A stretch of DNA of 64,000 nt from Anaerolineae bacterium. GTDB taxonomy: Bacteria; Chloroflexota; Anaerolineae; Aggregatilineales; J027. Positions 8,981 through 17,472 of the stretch are shown here, piece after piece. The notes beneath the pieces were generated by a model. It worked only from the letters and a program-made list of their open reading frames with translations, made no database searches and was not told the DNA's origin. The stretch is from assembly GCA_021463865.1 (NCBI GenBank), contig JAJTXY010000008.1:150451-214450 (forward strand), given 5' to 3'. The position numbers and the translations under genes were made by a program. Every line of letters begins with the position of its first letter. Positions within the stretch are counted from its first letter, which is position 1.

Positions 8981-10831
8981 TTACTCCATTTTGATGTTCA
9001 CGGCGTTGGCGGCACACTGATTTATAGTAATCGCCGGATGAGCCGTATCCGATTCAATGACAGTACGGATGAACGTTCCGGCAGCATCGTATAAACCTGT
9101 TTGCAAAACCCACTGGTGTGATAAGTCTAGCGTATCTGGTAGGTCTAAAGAAACAGTGTCTTCAACAACATAGCCGACTTGGAAAGCGGGCAGGGGCAAA
9201 TTTCCTCCCGTAGGCATCGAATCCCACTGCACCAAAATGTATCGTGTGTCCCCTGCTTGGCAAGTTTCTAGTGAGGGGTTGGTCAAGTGCAAAAATTGAC
9301 TCCAATAACCACTGACTGGACACAGCGTTTCCCATGCAACGTTGAGGCGCAGAACTCTGCCTGATGGATTCCATTCCGGAGGGCTGACCCATAGGCGCAA
9401 ACAAGCCTGATCTTCCCACGGTTCGCGTACCCAAAATGAGGCGGCATTGGCGGGGGGTGTCCATTCGTCAATCGGAATTTGAGGGGGCGCGGCAAAGGTA
9501 GGGGCAATTAGCAGAGCAGGGAAGCCAATGGTTGCAGCGGCCATGCCACCCAACAGCGGGGTAGCCAGCCATTTCGGACGCCATGCCTTTAACCCATAGG
9601 CCATTGCACAAGCTAGACCACCTAGTAGAGGAAACCATAAGCGTCCCTGACCGGAAACTACACGATGTACATAGTCGTACCAACTGACTACGATAATCAG
9701 GGCTTGCAGCATTAGTAAAGCCACAATCACTGCATTATCGGGCGTGGGCAGTTTATCACGAAAGGCCCGGAAACTGCCGATCAGTAAGCCAATTCCAGCA
9801 AACCCCATCAAGATCAACGTCCAGCGATAAAAATCCATTGGAGCGATGATATTGAACCAACCAAATAATCCCCAAAACGAATAATAGAGGCCGCGAACAT
9901 CCGACCAAATATCAATCGGGCCAGTCCGTCCCCCGACCACTGCGATCATTCGATCAATATTGGTTGCTTCTGCCCCTTCGCTCAGATTTTGGATGTACCA
10001 CCAACTGGCGATACCTACCCATAACAGAAAACCGAGGGCAGCATACCCCAACCACTGTCGCCATCGCCACTTATCGCGCCAACCTACATAGAGGAGGCCC
10101 ACAATGACCACCGGATAAAGTAACATACCGCTGGCTTTGGCAAGAGCGTTCATTGCCAAAAGGAGAGAAAGCAGTCCTACCAAACGCCAAGTCGCCCTAT
10201 GTCGAATAATCCAAACGAGCGTAGCCATCGCCGCAATAGTGAGGGTTGTCACCAGATTATCGTTATTGACCATCCCGCTCATATAAATAAATTGGGGATT
10301 GAGTATCACGATCAAAACGGCTAACAAGGCCACTCCCGGTTTGGTCGGTACAACACCCCGTGCCAAAACATAGATACTGAGTAACGTCAGCCCGCCCAAG
10401 ACCATGCTAAATGCCTGCACAACTCGCACCGCCAACTCAGTTTTGTGCCAATCCGTTGGAACATAGGCCACAAAATTGTGATTGTCGTGGGCGTGTGGTT
10501 CGCCAATTTGTCCGTGCCAATTACGCTGAAATTCCAGTGGAAAATCGCTGGTGTCTAGCGGAGCGATCAAAACCGCCGCTATAAAATAGTATAATGGGGC
10601 ATGATAAGTTGCCTGCTGCCAAGCATCGCTCAAACTAGGTTTTTCACGTGGTGGACGTTCACCAGTTCGGGCAATATACTCAATCACCGCGAAATGATAA
10701 TAGGCATCGGGTGCTTCAAATAAGGGGGTGTTGAGGCTGTACAAGCCAACGAGAAGGCTATAAACAACCAACAATAACGTTAAGGCCAAACGGGACCAAT
10801 GCCTGAAGTTAGGTTGCAAAGATGGTATCAA
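8981..10831 (-). CDS. Polytopic membrane glycosyltransferase-like protein (GT39/ArnT-like)
   Basis: Many TM helices; N-terminal loop FEAPDAYYHFAVIEYIARTGERPPRE with an acidic pair typical of GT-C folds. Confidence 0.65.
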   Translation of the reverse strand: MIPSLQPNFRHWSRLALTLLLVVYSLLVGLYSLNTPLFEAPDAYYHFAVIEYIARTGERPPREKPSLSDAWQQATYHAPLYYFIAAVLIAPLDTSDFPLEFQRNWHGQIGEPHAHDNHNFVAYVPTDWHKTELAVRVVQAFSMVLGGLTLLSIYVLARGVVPTKPGVALLAVLIVILNPQFIYMSGMVNNDNLVTTLTIAAMATLVWIIRHRATWRLVGLLSLLLAMNALAKASGMLLYPVVIVGLLYVGWRDKWRWRQWLGYAALGFLLWVGIASWWYIQNLSEGAEATNIDRMIAVVGGRTGPIDIWSDVRGLYYSFWGLFGWFNIIAPMDFYRWTLILMGFAGIGLLIGSFRAFRDKLPTPDNAVIVALLMLQALIIVVSWYDYVHRVVSGQGRLWFPLLGGLACAMAYGLKAWRPKWLATPLLGGMAAATIGFPALLIAPTFAAPPQIPIDEWTPPANAASFWVREPWEDQACLRLWVSPPEWNPSGRVLRLNVAWETLCPVSGYWSQFLHLTNPSLETCQAGDTRYILVQWDSMPTGGNLPLPAFQVGYVVEDTVSLDLPDTLDLSHQWVLQTGLYDAAGTFIRTVIESDTAHPAITINQCAANAVNIKME

Positions 10832-11031
10832 CGCTAGTTTAAGCCCTCACGAAAGTTCCCCACCCGCCAATTAAGTGCAAGTTTAATGACACTTGTACTA
10901 GAAACAAGGTTCTTTGCCCTGCGTTTATTGCACCCCTACCTGACTCCAATTGACTGCTGCCAAATCCAGACTCGCCGGGTCAAGCTGAGTGCGGTAGCAT
11001 TTGCACGTTCAAAAAATAACAATTCATTGGA

Positions 11032-12996
11032 ATGAAGGTTCAGGCTGTGACGTTGTTAAATCGGCTTTTTCAGAATCGCTGGCTCGTGGTGATTGGGGTG
11101 TTTATCGGGTTGCTGGCTATTTATATTCGTACTCTGCTGCCGGGGACGGTGGGAGGGGATGCGGGAGAAATGCAATATGCTGGCCCGATATTGGCGCTGA
11201 CCCATCCTACCGGGCACCCCTTGTATGTGCTGTTGGGGTATGTGTGGTCAAAAATTATCCCAATTGGCACGGTGGCGTGGCGGATGAATCTGCTGGCAGC
11301 AGTTTCAGGGGCATTTTCTTGTGCGATTGTAACGGCTTTTGTTTATAGGCTACACGAATCGCGGCTAGTGGCGGTCATTGCGGGCCTGACGCTCGGTCTA
11401 GGGGCGACGTTCTGGCAGCAGGCTGTGATTGCAGATAAATATGCGTTTAACACCATTTTTGTAGCCGTGGTGGTGGGATTGGTACTGTGGTGGGCGGCGG
11501 AGCGCGAAAAACCCTATGGCGATAAGATACTGTATTCCCTTGCATTGGCCTATGGCATCAGTTTTTTGCATCACCGTACCATGCTGCTGTTTGCTTTTGG
11601 CATTGCGCCGTTGGTGTTGTTTTATGAACGGCAGGCAGTTCTCAAAAATTGGCGACGTACCCTGATATGTATTGGCTTAGTGCTGCTGCCCCCACTACTT
11701 GTGTATCCGATTTTTTTACCTGTCATGCAAGCGCGTCAGCTTGCCCCCAGTGAATGGCAACCCGACACGGTGCGCGAATGGGTAGATTGGATGATGGATC
11801 GGCATACTGCCAAAAACGCCTTTGTGCTTGAAGGGTTTTTGGATGAGTTGGGCAAATATGGGCGCTTTTTGTTGGATGATTATCCGTTCCCCATTTTGAT
11901 AACGGCTATATTGGGCCTGCTTGTGATGATTCGCCGAATGCCGGGTGGGGCACTCTTTTTGGGCATCAGTTTTGCACTGCAAGCCTTGCTTTCAGCTAAT
12001 TATCGGGATAATGTGCGCCCGTTTACCTACTATCCCCCGTCATTCATCATTATGATTTACGCCTATGCCTATGGTTTAGGTTGGGTGGAGCAAAAAATTG
12101 GAAAAGTCAACTCCCCAGCACACTTAGATTTCCGTCGGCTTGTGCCACAATTTATCATGGCGGGGATAGCCCTCATCTTACTCCCCGTCTGGCAATTATG
12201 GGATGCCTATCCTGAACGGCGTGAAGAAGCAATCTATGGCAAGCCACTGGATTTATGGCGAGATACACTCAAGGTTGGGGATATGGGGGATCGGTTGGCA
12301 AGCGAGATGAAAAATCTGCCCCCCAATGCTGTCGTCTTAAGTGATTGGGAGCAAGTCACGATTTTGTGGTATTACCAGAAAGTTGAGGATGTACGGCCCG
12401 ATTTGGAGTTGGTTTATCCCGTGCAAAAACTCAGCCTATACGCTGATACTGACCGCAATATCTGTGTGGCGCGGCATATCCCAGTAGATGAAACATGGCA
12501 TCCAACCAATGTGGGGGCGCTGGTCTGCTTGGGACGTGAACCCAGTTTTGCTGTACCGACAGACATCACTCCATTGGGGACACAATTCTTTACCCCAGAT
12601 GGGCAACTGCAACTGGCATTGGTGGGATATAAGGTAAAGGATACCGTGTATGAGGCAGGCCAGTTCGCGCCGATTACCTTGACATGGCAGGCGCTGGCGG
12701 ATTTGGATACGGACTATTCAATCTCGCTGCATATTTTGACGCAGGATTGGCAAACGATCTGGTCACAGGATATTCAATCTCCAGTTATTGGCATGTATGC
12801 TACATCACGCTGGGTCAAAGATGAGGTCGTGCAGGATTATCACGAATTTGATATTCCGCGTGACATGCCGCCAACCCGTTATATTTGGGCAGTGACCGTG
12901 TATCGAAAGCTACCGGATGGGCGCTTTGAACAACTGCGCGATGCACAGGGCGGAACGGTGATTTTTGGCGGGACTTTTGAGGTCAGACCCCAATAG
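11032..12996 (+). CDS. DUF2723-type polytopic membrane protein (protein O-mannosyltransferase-like)
   Basis: TLLPGTVGGDAGEMQYAGPILALTHPTGHPLYVLLGYVWSKIIPIGTVAWRMNLLAAVSGAFSC is characteristic of DUF2723; C-terminal beta-rich domain. Confidence 0.82.
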   Translation: MKVQAVTLLNRLFQNRWLVVIGVFIGLLAIYIRTLLPGTVGGDAGEMQYAGPILALTHPTGHPLYVLLGYVWSKIIPIGTVAWRMNLLAAVSGAFSCAIVTAFVYRLHESRLVAVIAGLTLGLGATFWQQAVIADKYAFNTIFVAVVVGLVLWWAAEREKPYGDKILYSLALAYGISFLHHRTMLLFAFGIAPLVLFYERQAVLKNWRRTLICIGLVLLPPLLVYPIFLPVMQARQLAPSEWQPDTVREWVDWMMDRHTAKNAFVLEGFLDELGKYGRFLLDDYPFPILITAILGLLVMIRRMPGGALFLGISFALQALLSANYRDNVRPFTYYPPSFIIMIYAYAYGLGWVEQKIGKVNSPAHLDFRRLVPQFIMAGIALILLPVWQLWDAYPERREEAIYGKPLDLWRDTLKVGDMGDRLASEMKNLPPNAVVLSDWEQVTILWYYQKVEDVRPDLELVYPVQKLSLYADTDRNICVARHIPVDETWHPTNVGALVCLGREPSFAVPTDITPLGTQFFTPDGQLQLALVGYKVKDTVYEAGQFAPITLTWQALADLDTDYSISLHILTQDWQTIWSQDIQSPVIGMYATSRWVKDEVVQDYHEFDIPRDMPPTRYIWAVTVYRKLPDGRFEQLRDAQGGTVIFGGTFEVRPQ

Positions 12997-13085
12997 GCAA
13001 AACACCTAAAAATTGGTAGTTCCACTCGTGAAAAAACGTACTATAATTTTATATGGTTAATTGTGCTTTACCCTTGTACACCCTT

Positions 13086-13107
13086 AGCCGACATTGTTCG
13101 GCTTTTT
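13086..13107 (+). terminator. Hairpin plus T-run in the kamA-like leader (terminator or attenuator)
   Basis: AGCCGA-cattgt-TCGGCT followed by TTTT, downstream of a TATAAT at 13042-13047 and upstream of the SD/ATG at 13126. Confidence 0.55.
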
Positions 13108-13125
13108 AATTGGAGTAATAACGCA

Positions 13126-14790
13126 ATGCTGCAAGTCACAGAAACTGAAGAGCTTTCAGAGCCACCCGAACCTCCCGGACAACGTGTCCGCGAGAACCAT
13201 CCCCTCCTGCTTCCATTTCCTGCTGAACTACAGGTTTACCCGACCTCACAATCAAAATTACAGACGACACTACGCCCTGCTTTGTGGGCGGACATCCCAG
13301 ACGAAAAATGGTTTGACTGGCGCTGGCAACTGGCCCATCGGCTCAACACGCTAGAAGAACTTGCCCAAATTATCCACCTGACGTCTGAAGAAATTGAGGG
13401 GCTGTCGGCGGAAGATAAATTTCGGGTAGATGTCACCCCCTATTTTGCCAGTTTGATTGACCCCGATGACCCCTTCTGCCCGATTCGGCGTCAGGTCATC
13501 CCATTGGGGCGTGAACTGCAAGCCTTTGAGGGTATGATGGAAGACAGCTTGGCAGAGGATAAACATAGCCCTGTGCCGGGGTTGGTGCATCGCTATCCTG
13601 ACCGTGTGTTGATGCTGCTGACCACTCAATGTGCCAGCTACTGCCGCTATTGCACACGCAGCCGCATCGTAGGTGATTCACACGCCACGTTCAGCAAAAC
13701 TGAATTTGAGATGCAGTTGGAATATCTGCGCAATACGCCACAGGTACGCGACGTGCTGCTCAGTGGGGGTGACCCGCTGACCCTTGCGCCCAAAACGCTG
13801 GAACATATCTTGGCAAGTCTGCGTGAAATTGAACATATTGAGATCATTCGCATTGGTACGCGCGTGCCGATCTTCCTACCAATGCGTGTCACCGAAGAAT
13901 TTACGACGATGCTGCGCCAATTCCATCCTTTGTGGATGAATGTGCATATCAATCATCCCAAAGAAATTACGCCGGAACTCAGTCAAGCGCTGGCAAAATT
14001 GGCGGATGCCGGTATCCCGTTGGGCAATCAAAGTGTGCTGCTGGCAGGTATCAATGACAGCGTGAATATTCAGCGCGAACTAGTACATAAGCTGGTACGC
14101 AATCGTGTCCGACCCTACTACCTCTATCAATGCGATTTGGTCAAAGGCGCGGGGCACTTCCGCACCACTGTCGCTAAGGGGGTCGAGGTTATTGAAGGGC
14201 TACGTGGGCACACCAGCGGTTATGCCATCCCGACCTATGTGGTAGATGCTCCCGGCGGTGGTGGTAAGATTCCGGTGATGCCTCAGTATATGATTAGCCA
14301 ATCTCCCGGCAAGGTGGTGCTGCGCAATTATGAGGGCTACATCACGACCTATGTGGAGCCGGAAGATTACGACCCGCATATGATTGACCATCTGGATCGC
14401 TTTGCCCCTGAACGACCCGAACCGGGTCAGGGTGGAGTGATTGATCTGTTGGAAGGGCGTTCCCTCGCCATCAAGCCAGAAGGGTTTGATGAACTGCATA
14501 GTCGCGGCGGGGCACAACATCGTCTAAACGGTAACGAGGCCAAGTGGAAACCCTATGGTGTTGGTGAAGAATCACCGTTGATGCACCTGCCAATTCCCAT
14601 TCAGCGTGATACCCAGACTTCTGGTAACGGAAATGGAAATGGGCATAACCGAAACGGACATCATAGCGGCAATGGTCACACCGATATCATGCTCCGTAAA
14701 CCGGAAAGTCCATCCAATGGGCATAATGGGAACGGTCACAACGGTAACGGGCATAATGGCAATGGTTCCAGCAACGGACACCACGAATAA
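13126..14790 (+). CDS. KamA-family radical SAM aminomutase (lysine 2,3-aminomutase-like) with low-complexity Asn/Gly/His tail
   Basis: LLTTQCASYCRYCTRSRIVG (CxxxCxxC), DVLLSGGDPLTLAPKTLEHILASLREI, GIPLGNQSVLLAGINDS, RPYYLYQCDLVKGAGHFRT, PGGGGKIPVMPQY. Start at MLQVTETEE following TGGAG. Confidence 0.9.
   Translation: MLQVTETEELSEPPEPPGQRVRENHPLLLPFPAELQVYPTSQSKLQTTLRPALWADIPDEKWFDWRWQLAHRLNTLEELAQIIHLTSEEIEGLSAEDKFRVDVTPYFASLIDPDDPFCPIRRQVIPLGRELQAFEGMMEDSLAEDKHSPVPGLVHRYPDRVLMLLTTQCASYCRYCTRSRIVGDSHATFSKTEFEMQLEYLRNTPQVRDVLLSGGDPLTLAPKTLEHILASLREIEHIEIIRIGTRVPIFLPMRVTEEFTTMLRQFHPLWMNVHINHPKEITPELSQALAKLADAGIPLGNQSVLLAGINDSVNIQRELVHKLVRNRVRPYYLYQCDLVKGAGHFRTTVAKGVEVIEGLRGHTSGYAIPTYVVDAPGGGGKIPVMPQYMISQSPGKVVLRNYEGYITTYVEPEDYDPHMIDHLDRFAPERPEPGQGGVIDLLEGRSLAIKPEGFDELHSRGGAQHRLNGNEAKWKPYGVGEESPLMHLPIPIQRDTQTSGNGNGNGHNRNGHHSGNGHTDIMLRKPESPSNGHNGNGHNGNGHNGNGSSNGHHE
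14624..14787 (+). repeat. Low-complexity repeat encoding the Asn-Gly-His tail
   Basis: Repeated AACGG/AATGG-GCATAA units, translating as GNGNGNGHNRNGHHSGNGH...NGHNGNGHNGNGHNGNGSSNGHHE. Confidence 0.85.
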
Positions 14791-14864
14791 GACTTACTAG
14801 GGGGTGGACACCCGCCCCTCTCAAATCCTATTTCATGACATATCTGAGGAACAAATAACAGACC

Positions 14865-15965
14865 ATGCGTATTGCGGTGCTTGCCAATCTCAAGAAAAAT
14901 GCGCCTACGTGGGAAGGTATGACGCCTGACCAATGGGACGATCTCGACAGCCCTAAAACCATTAACGCGATCATTACAGCCCTCGAATCTGGCGGACACC
15001 ATGCCGAATTCTTTGAGGCCAATATCCTGCCGCCCTATAGTCTTGTGGAGAAATTGCAGGCCTATCAGCCCGATTTGTGTTTTAACATTGCTGAAAGCCA
15101 CTTCGGGGATGGGCGTGAGGCCCAAATCCCAGCGGTGTTGGAAATGCTGCGTCTCCCGTATACCGGGAGTAAAGTGCTGACATTGGCGCTGGCTCTCGAT
15201 AAACCCATGACCAAGCGTGTACTGCACTATCATGGTCTGCCCACACCAGAATTTCAGGTATTTGAAAGCGCCGATGAACCGATTGATACCGATCTGCTGA
15301 ACGGCGACGAACTGGCGTTTCCGCTGTTTGTTAAACCAAGCCGTGAAGGGACAAGTATGGGGGTTAGCCCGGAAAGTATTGTGCGGACAGTCGCCGAACT
15401 GCGTCCACAGGTTGCCAAGCAACTCTCCCGCTATAACCAGCCCATCTTGGTGGAACATTATGTGCAGGGGCGCGAGGTCATGGTTGGCATGGTTGGCAAT
15501 GTGAAGCCGACGGTGGCGCGAAAGATCAGCGGGCGAGAACTACCGGATGAATTATTGGAAGGTCTCGAATTTTTGCCCAGCTTGGAGGTCGAATTTTCGG
15601 CTTATGCGGACGAAGGTGGCGACATCTACACCAACCGTATGAAGGTCGAATTGGCGGATGATTACCACTATTTCTGTCCCGCACCGCTTGAACCTGCCCA
15701 AGAGGAACACTTGAAAAAACTGGCGGCGGCGGTGTTCCGTGTGACAGGCTGTCGGGATGTGGCACGGGTGGATTTCAGATTGGACGCCACCCGCGACCAC
15801 CAGCCCTATATTTTGGAGGTCAACCCACTGCCGGGGTTAAATCCGGGGTACAGTGATTTATGTTTGCAGGCTCAAGCGGGTGGCTGGCCCTATGAACGGC
15901 TGATTAACACCATTGCCGAACTTGCCGCCATTCGTCAAAACGTCAAAGTGACAGCATCCCATTAA
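14865..15965 (+). CDS. ATP-grasp ligase, D-alanine-D-alanine ligase-like
   Basis: LAFPLFVKPSREGTSMGVSPESIV, QPILVEHYVQGREVMVGMVGN, ARVDFRLDATRDHQPYILEVNPLPGLNPGYSDL. Confidence 0.85.
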   Translation: MRIAVLANLKKNAPTWEGMTPDQWDDLDSPKTINAIITALESGGHHAEFFEANILPPYSLVEKLQAYQPDLCFNIAESHFGDGREAQIPAVLEMLRLPYTGSKVLTLALALDKPMTKRVLHYHGLPTPEFQVFESADEPIDTDLLNGDELAFPLFVKPSREGTSMGVSPESIVRTVAELRPQVAKQLSRYNQPILVEHYVQGREVMVGMVGNVKPTVARKISGRELPDELLEGLEFLPSLEVEFSAYADEGGDIYTNRMKVELADDYHYFCPAPLEPAQEEHLKKLAAAVFRVTGCRDVARVDFRLDATRDHQPYILEVNPLPGLNPGYSDLCLQAQAGGWPYERLINTIAELAAIRQNVKVTASH

Positions 15966-17034
15966 CAAACTGCTCGGCCAGTATACCTAACATATCCACA
16001 GCATAGCCGCCCTCTTGTACCAGCAATGTTGGTAAATGCAGGGCGGCAATTTTTTGGGCAATCTTGAAATAACTCTCCACTTTTAACTTGAATGTGCCAA
16101 GTGGGTCTTGCTCAAAGGCATCAAAGCCAAGTGATACCACAATCGAAGCCGGATTGAAGGCCCGCACTCCTGCCAATAACTCATCCAGCGCGGCTAAAAA
16201 TGTGGCCTCAGTAGCTCCGGCGTGCAGCGGAAAATTGAGATTCGTGTTGGGTGCAGCCGGCCCACCTGTTTCTTCGGCATAACCCGTGAAATAGGGGTAT
16301 TCGCCATCGGGGTGGGCATGGATGGACGTAAACAAGACATGCGGCTCGTTCCAGAAAATTTCCTGTGTGCCATTGCCATGATGGTAGTCAATATCAATGA
16401 TGGCGACTGTCCCTTTTTCGAGCAGGCGGGTAGTGGCAATGGCGGCATTGTTGAAATAACAATAGCCTCCCATTAAATCGCGGCTGGCATGGTGACCGGG
16501 AGGACGGCATAGGGAATAGATCAGTGGATGTCCTTCCAAAATCATCCCCGCGCCTTGATGGGCAATCGTGGCAGAATAAAGAGCGGCCTCCCATGTACCT
16601 TTACCAACAGGGGCATCTTTATCAAAACAATAATAGCCGTGCAGTCCCATCAGGCTTTGATGGGAGTGGTAAATCCGGTCACGCTGTGGGAAAACCGACG
16701 GATAGCGGTAAAAATGGGCGGGGTCAGTATCTTGCAGCGAATAGAATGAGGATAGGCTTTCCGTTGTCAGAGTTGCCATGTCGCGGGAGATCGCTTCAAG
16801 ATAATCCACCATGCCCGCATCAAGGGTTTGGCAGATGTCAGACTTTGACATAGAGGTTTCTACTATGATTGGCTGCATCAAACCTGTTGCCAACAAATGT
16901 CCCCGAATAATCTCGGCGCGACGTGGCACTTCTGGATAATTTAGGATTTTGGCATGATGTGTTTCGAGTATTGGGGCGTGTTCTTGATGGTGGTGCGAAT
17001 AGAGGAGGGGAATACGGCTTGTTTGGGTGGTCAA
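15943..17034 (-). CDS. Histone deacetylase-fold amidohydrolase (acetylpolyamine amidohydrolase/AcuC-like)
   Basis: LCRPPGHHASRDLMGGYCYFNNAAIAT, VAIIDIDYHHGNGTQEIFW, SIVVSLGFDAFEQDPLG, VQEGGYAV: HDAC-fold Zn ligands and catalytic His pair. Confidence 0.9.
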   Translation of the reverse strand: MTTQTSRIPLLYSHHHQEHAPILETHHAKILNYPEVPRRAEIIRGHLLATGLMQPIIVETSMSKSDICQTLDAGMVDYLEAISRDMATLTTESLSSFYSLQDTDPAHFYRYPSVFPQRDRIYHSHQSLMGLHGYYCFDKDAPVGKGTWEAALYSATIAHQGAGMILEGHPLIYSLCRPPGHHASRDLMGGYCYFNNAAIATTRLLEKGTVAIIDIDYHHGNGTQEIFWNEPHVLFTSIHAHPDGEYPYFTGYAEETGGPAAPNTNLNFPLHAGATEATFLAALDELLAGVRAFNPASIVVSLGFDAFEQDPLGTFKLKVESYFKIAQKIAALHLPTLLVQEGGYAVDMLGILAEQFVNGMLSL

Positions 17035-17074
17035 GGCAATTTTAATCCAACATAATGAACAGGATACGTAACCG

Positions 17075-17120
17075 AAAAGCCCTGAACAACGGGATTATAA
17101 GTTAGTCGTTCAGAGCTTTT
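17075..17120 (-). terminator. Intrinsic terminator downstream of tatA
   Basis: AAAAGCcCTGAAC ... GTTCAGaGCTTTT inverted repeat; T-run on the minus strand. Confidence 0.6.
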
Positions 17121-17152
17121 GATTCAACCAACATCAGCTATATCAAGCGGTA

Positions 17153-17335
17153 CTATTGGTGAGGAGTTTGCGTATTTTTAGAGTCTTTGTCTTCTTCGTT
17201 TCCTTGCAGGCCCTTACGGAATTCACGAATGGCTGAACCGAGTTCGCCGCCAACCCGTGACACCCGCCCGACGCCAAACAGAAGCAGCACCACGATTAGA
17301 ATCAAAAACAATTCCGGTGCACCAAGACCAGCCAT
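17153..17335 (-). CDS. tatA: Sec-independent twin-arginine translocase subunit TatA/E
   Basis: MAGLGAPELFLILIVVLLLFGVGRVSRVGGELGSAIREFRKGLQG: TatA TM plus amphipathic helix. Confidence 0.85.
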   Translation of the reverse strand: MAGLGAPELFLILIVVLLLFGVGRVSRVGGELGSAIREFRKGLQGNEEDKDSKNTQTPHQ

Positions 17336-17472
17336 TGAACAATCCTTCTCTACCATGTGTTTGAAACATCTATCCCAAAGTATACCACATTAGACCACAG
17401 GTGGCATTGAGAAAATATGCTATAATCCCCTATATCAACACTGTCTTTATTTATTTTTTAGGGAGTGATATT

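Noticed and set aside
14624-14787. CRISPR-like short repeat array
   Set aside because: Repeats are in-frame coding triplets with no unique spacers; no cas genes in the window.
14572-15458. Minus-strand ORFs across the kamA tail and ATP-grasp gene
   Set aside because: Antisense to well-supported genes; no recognisable motifs.
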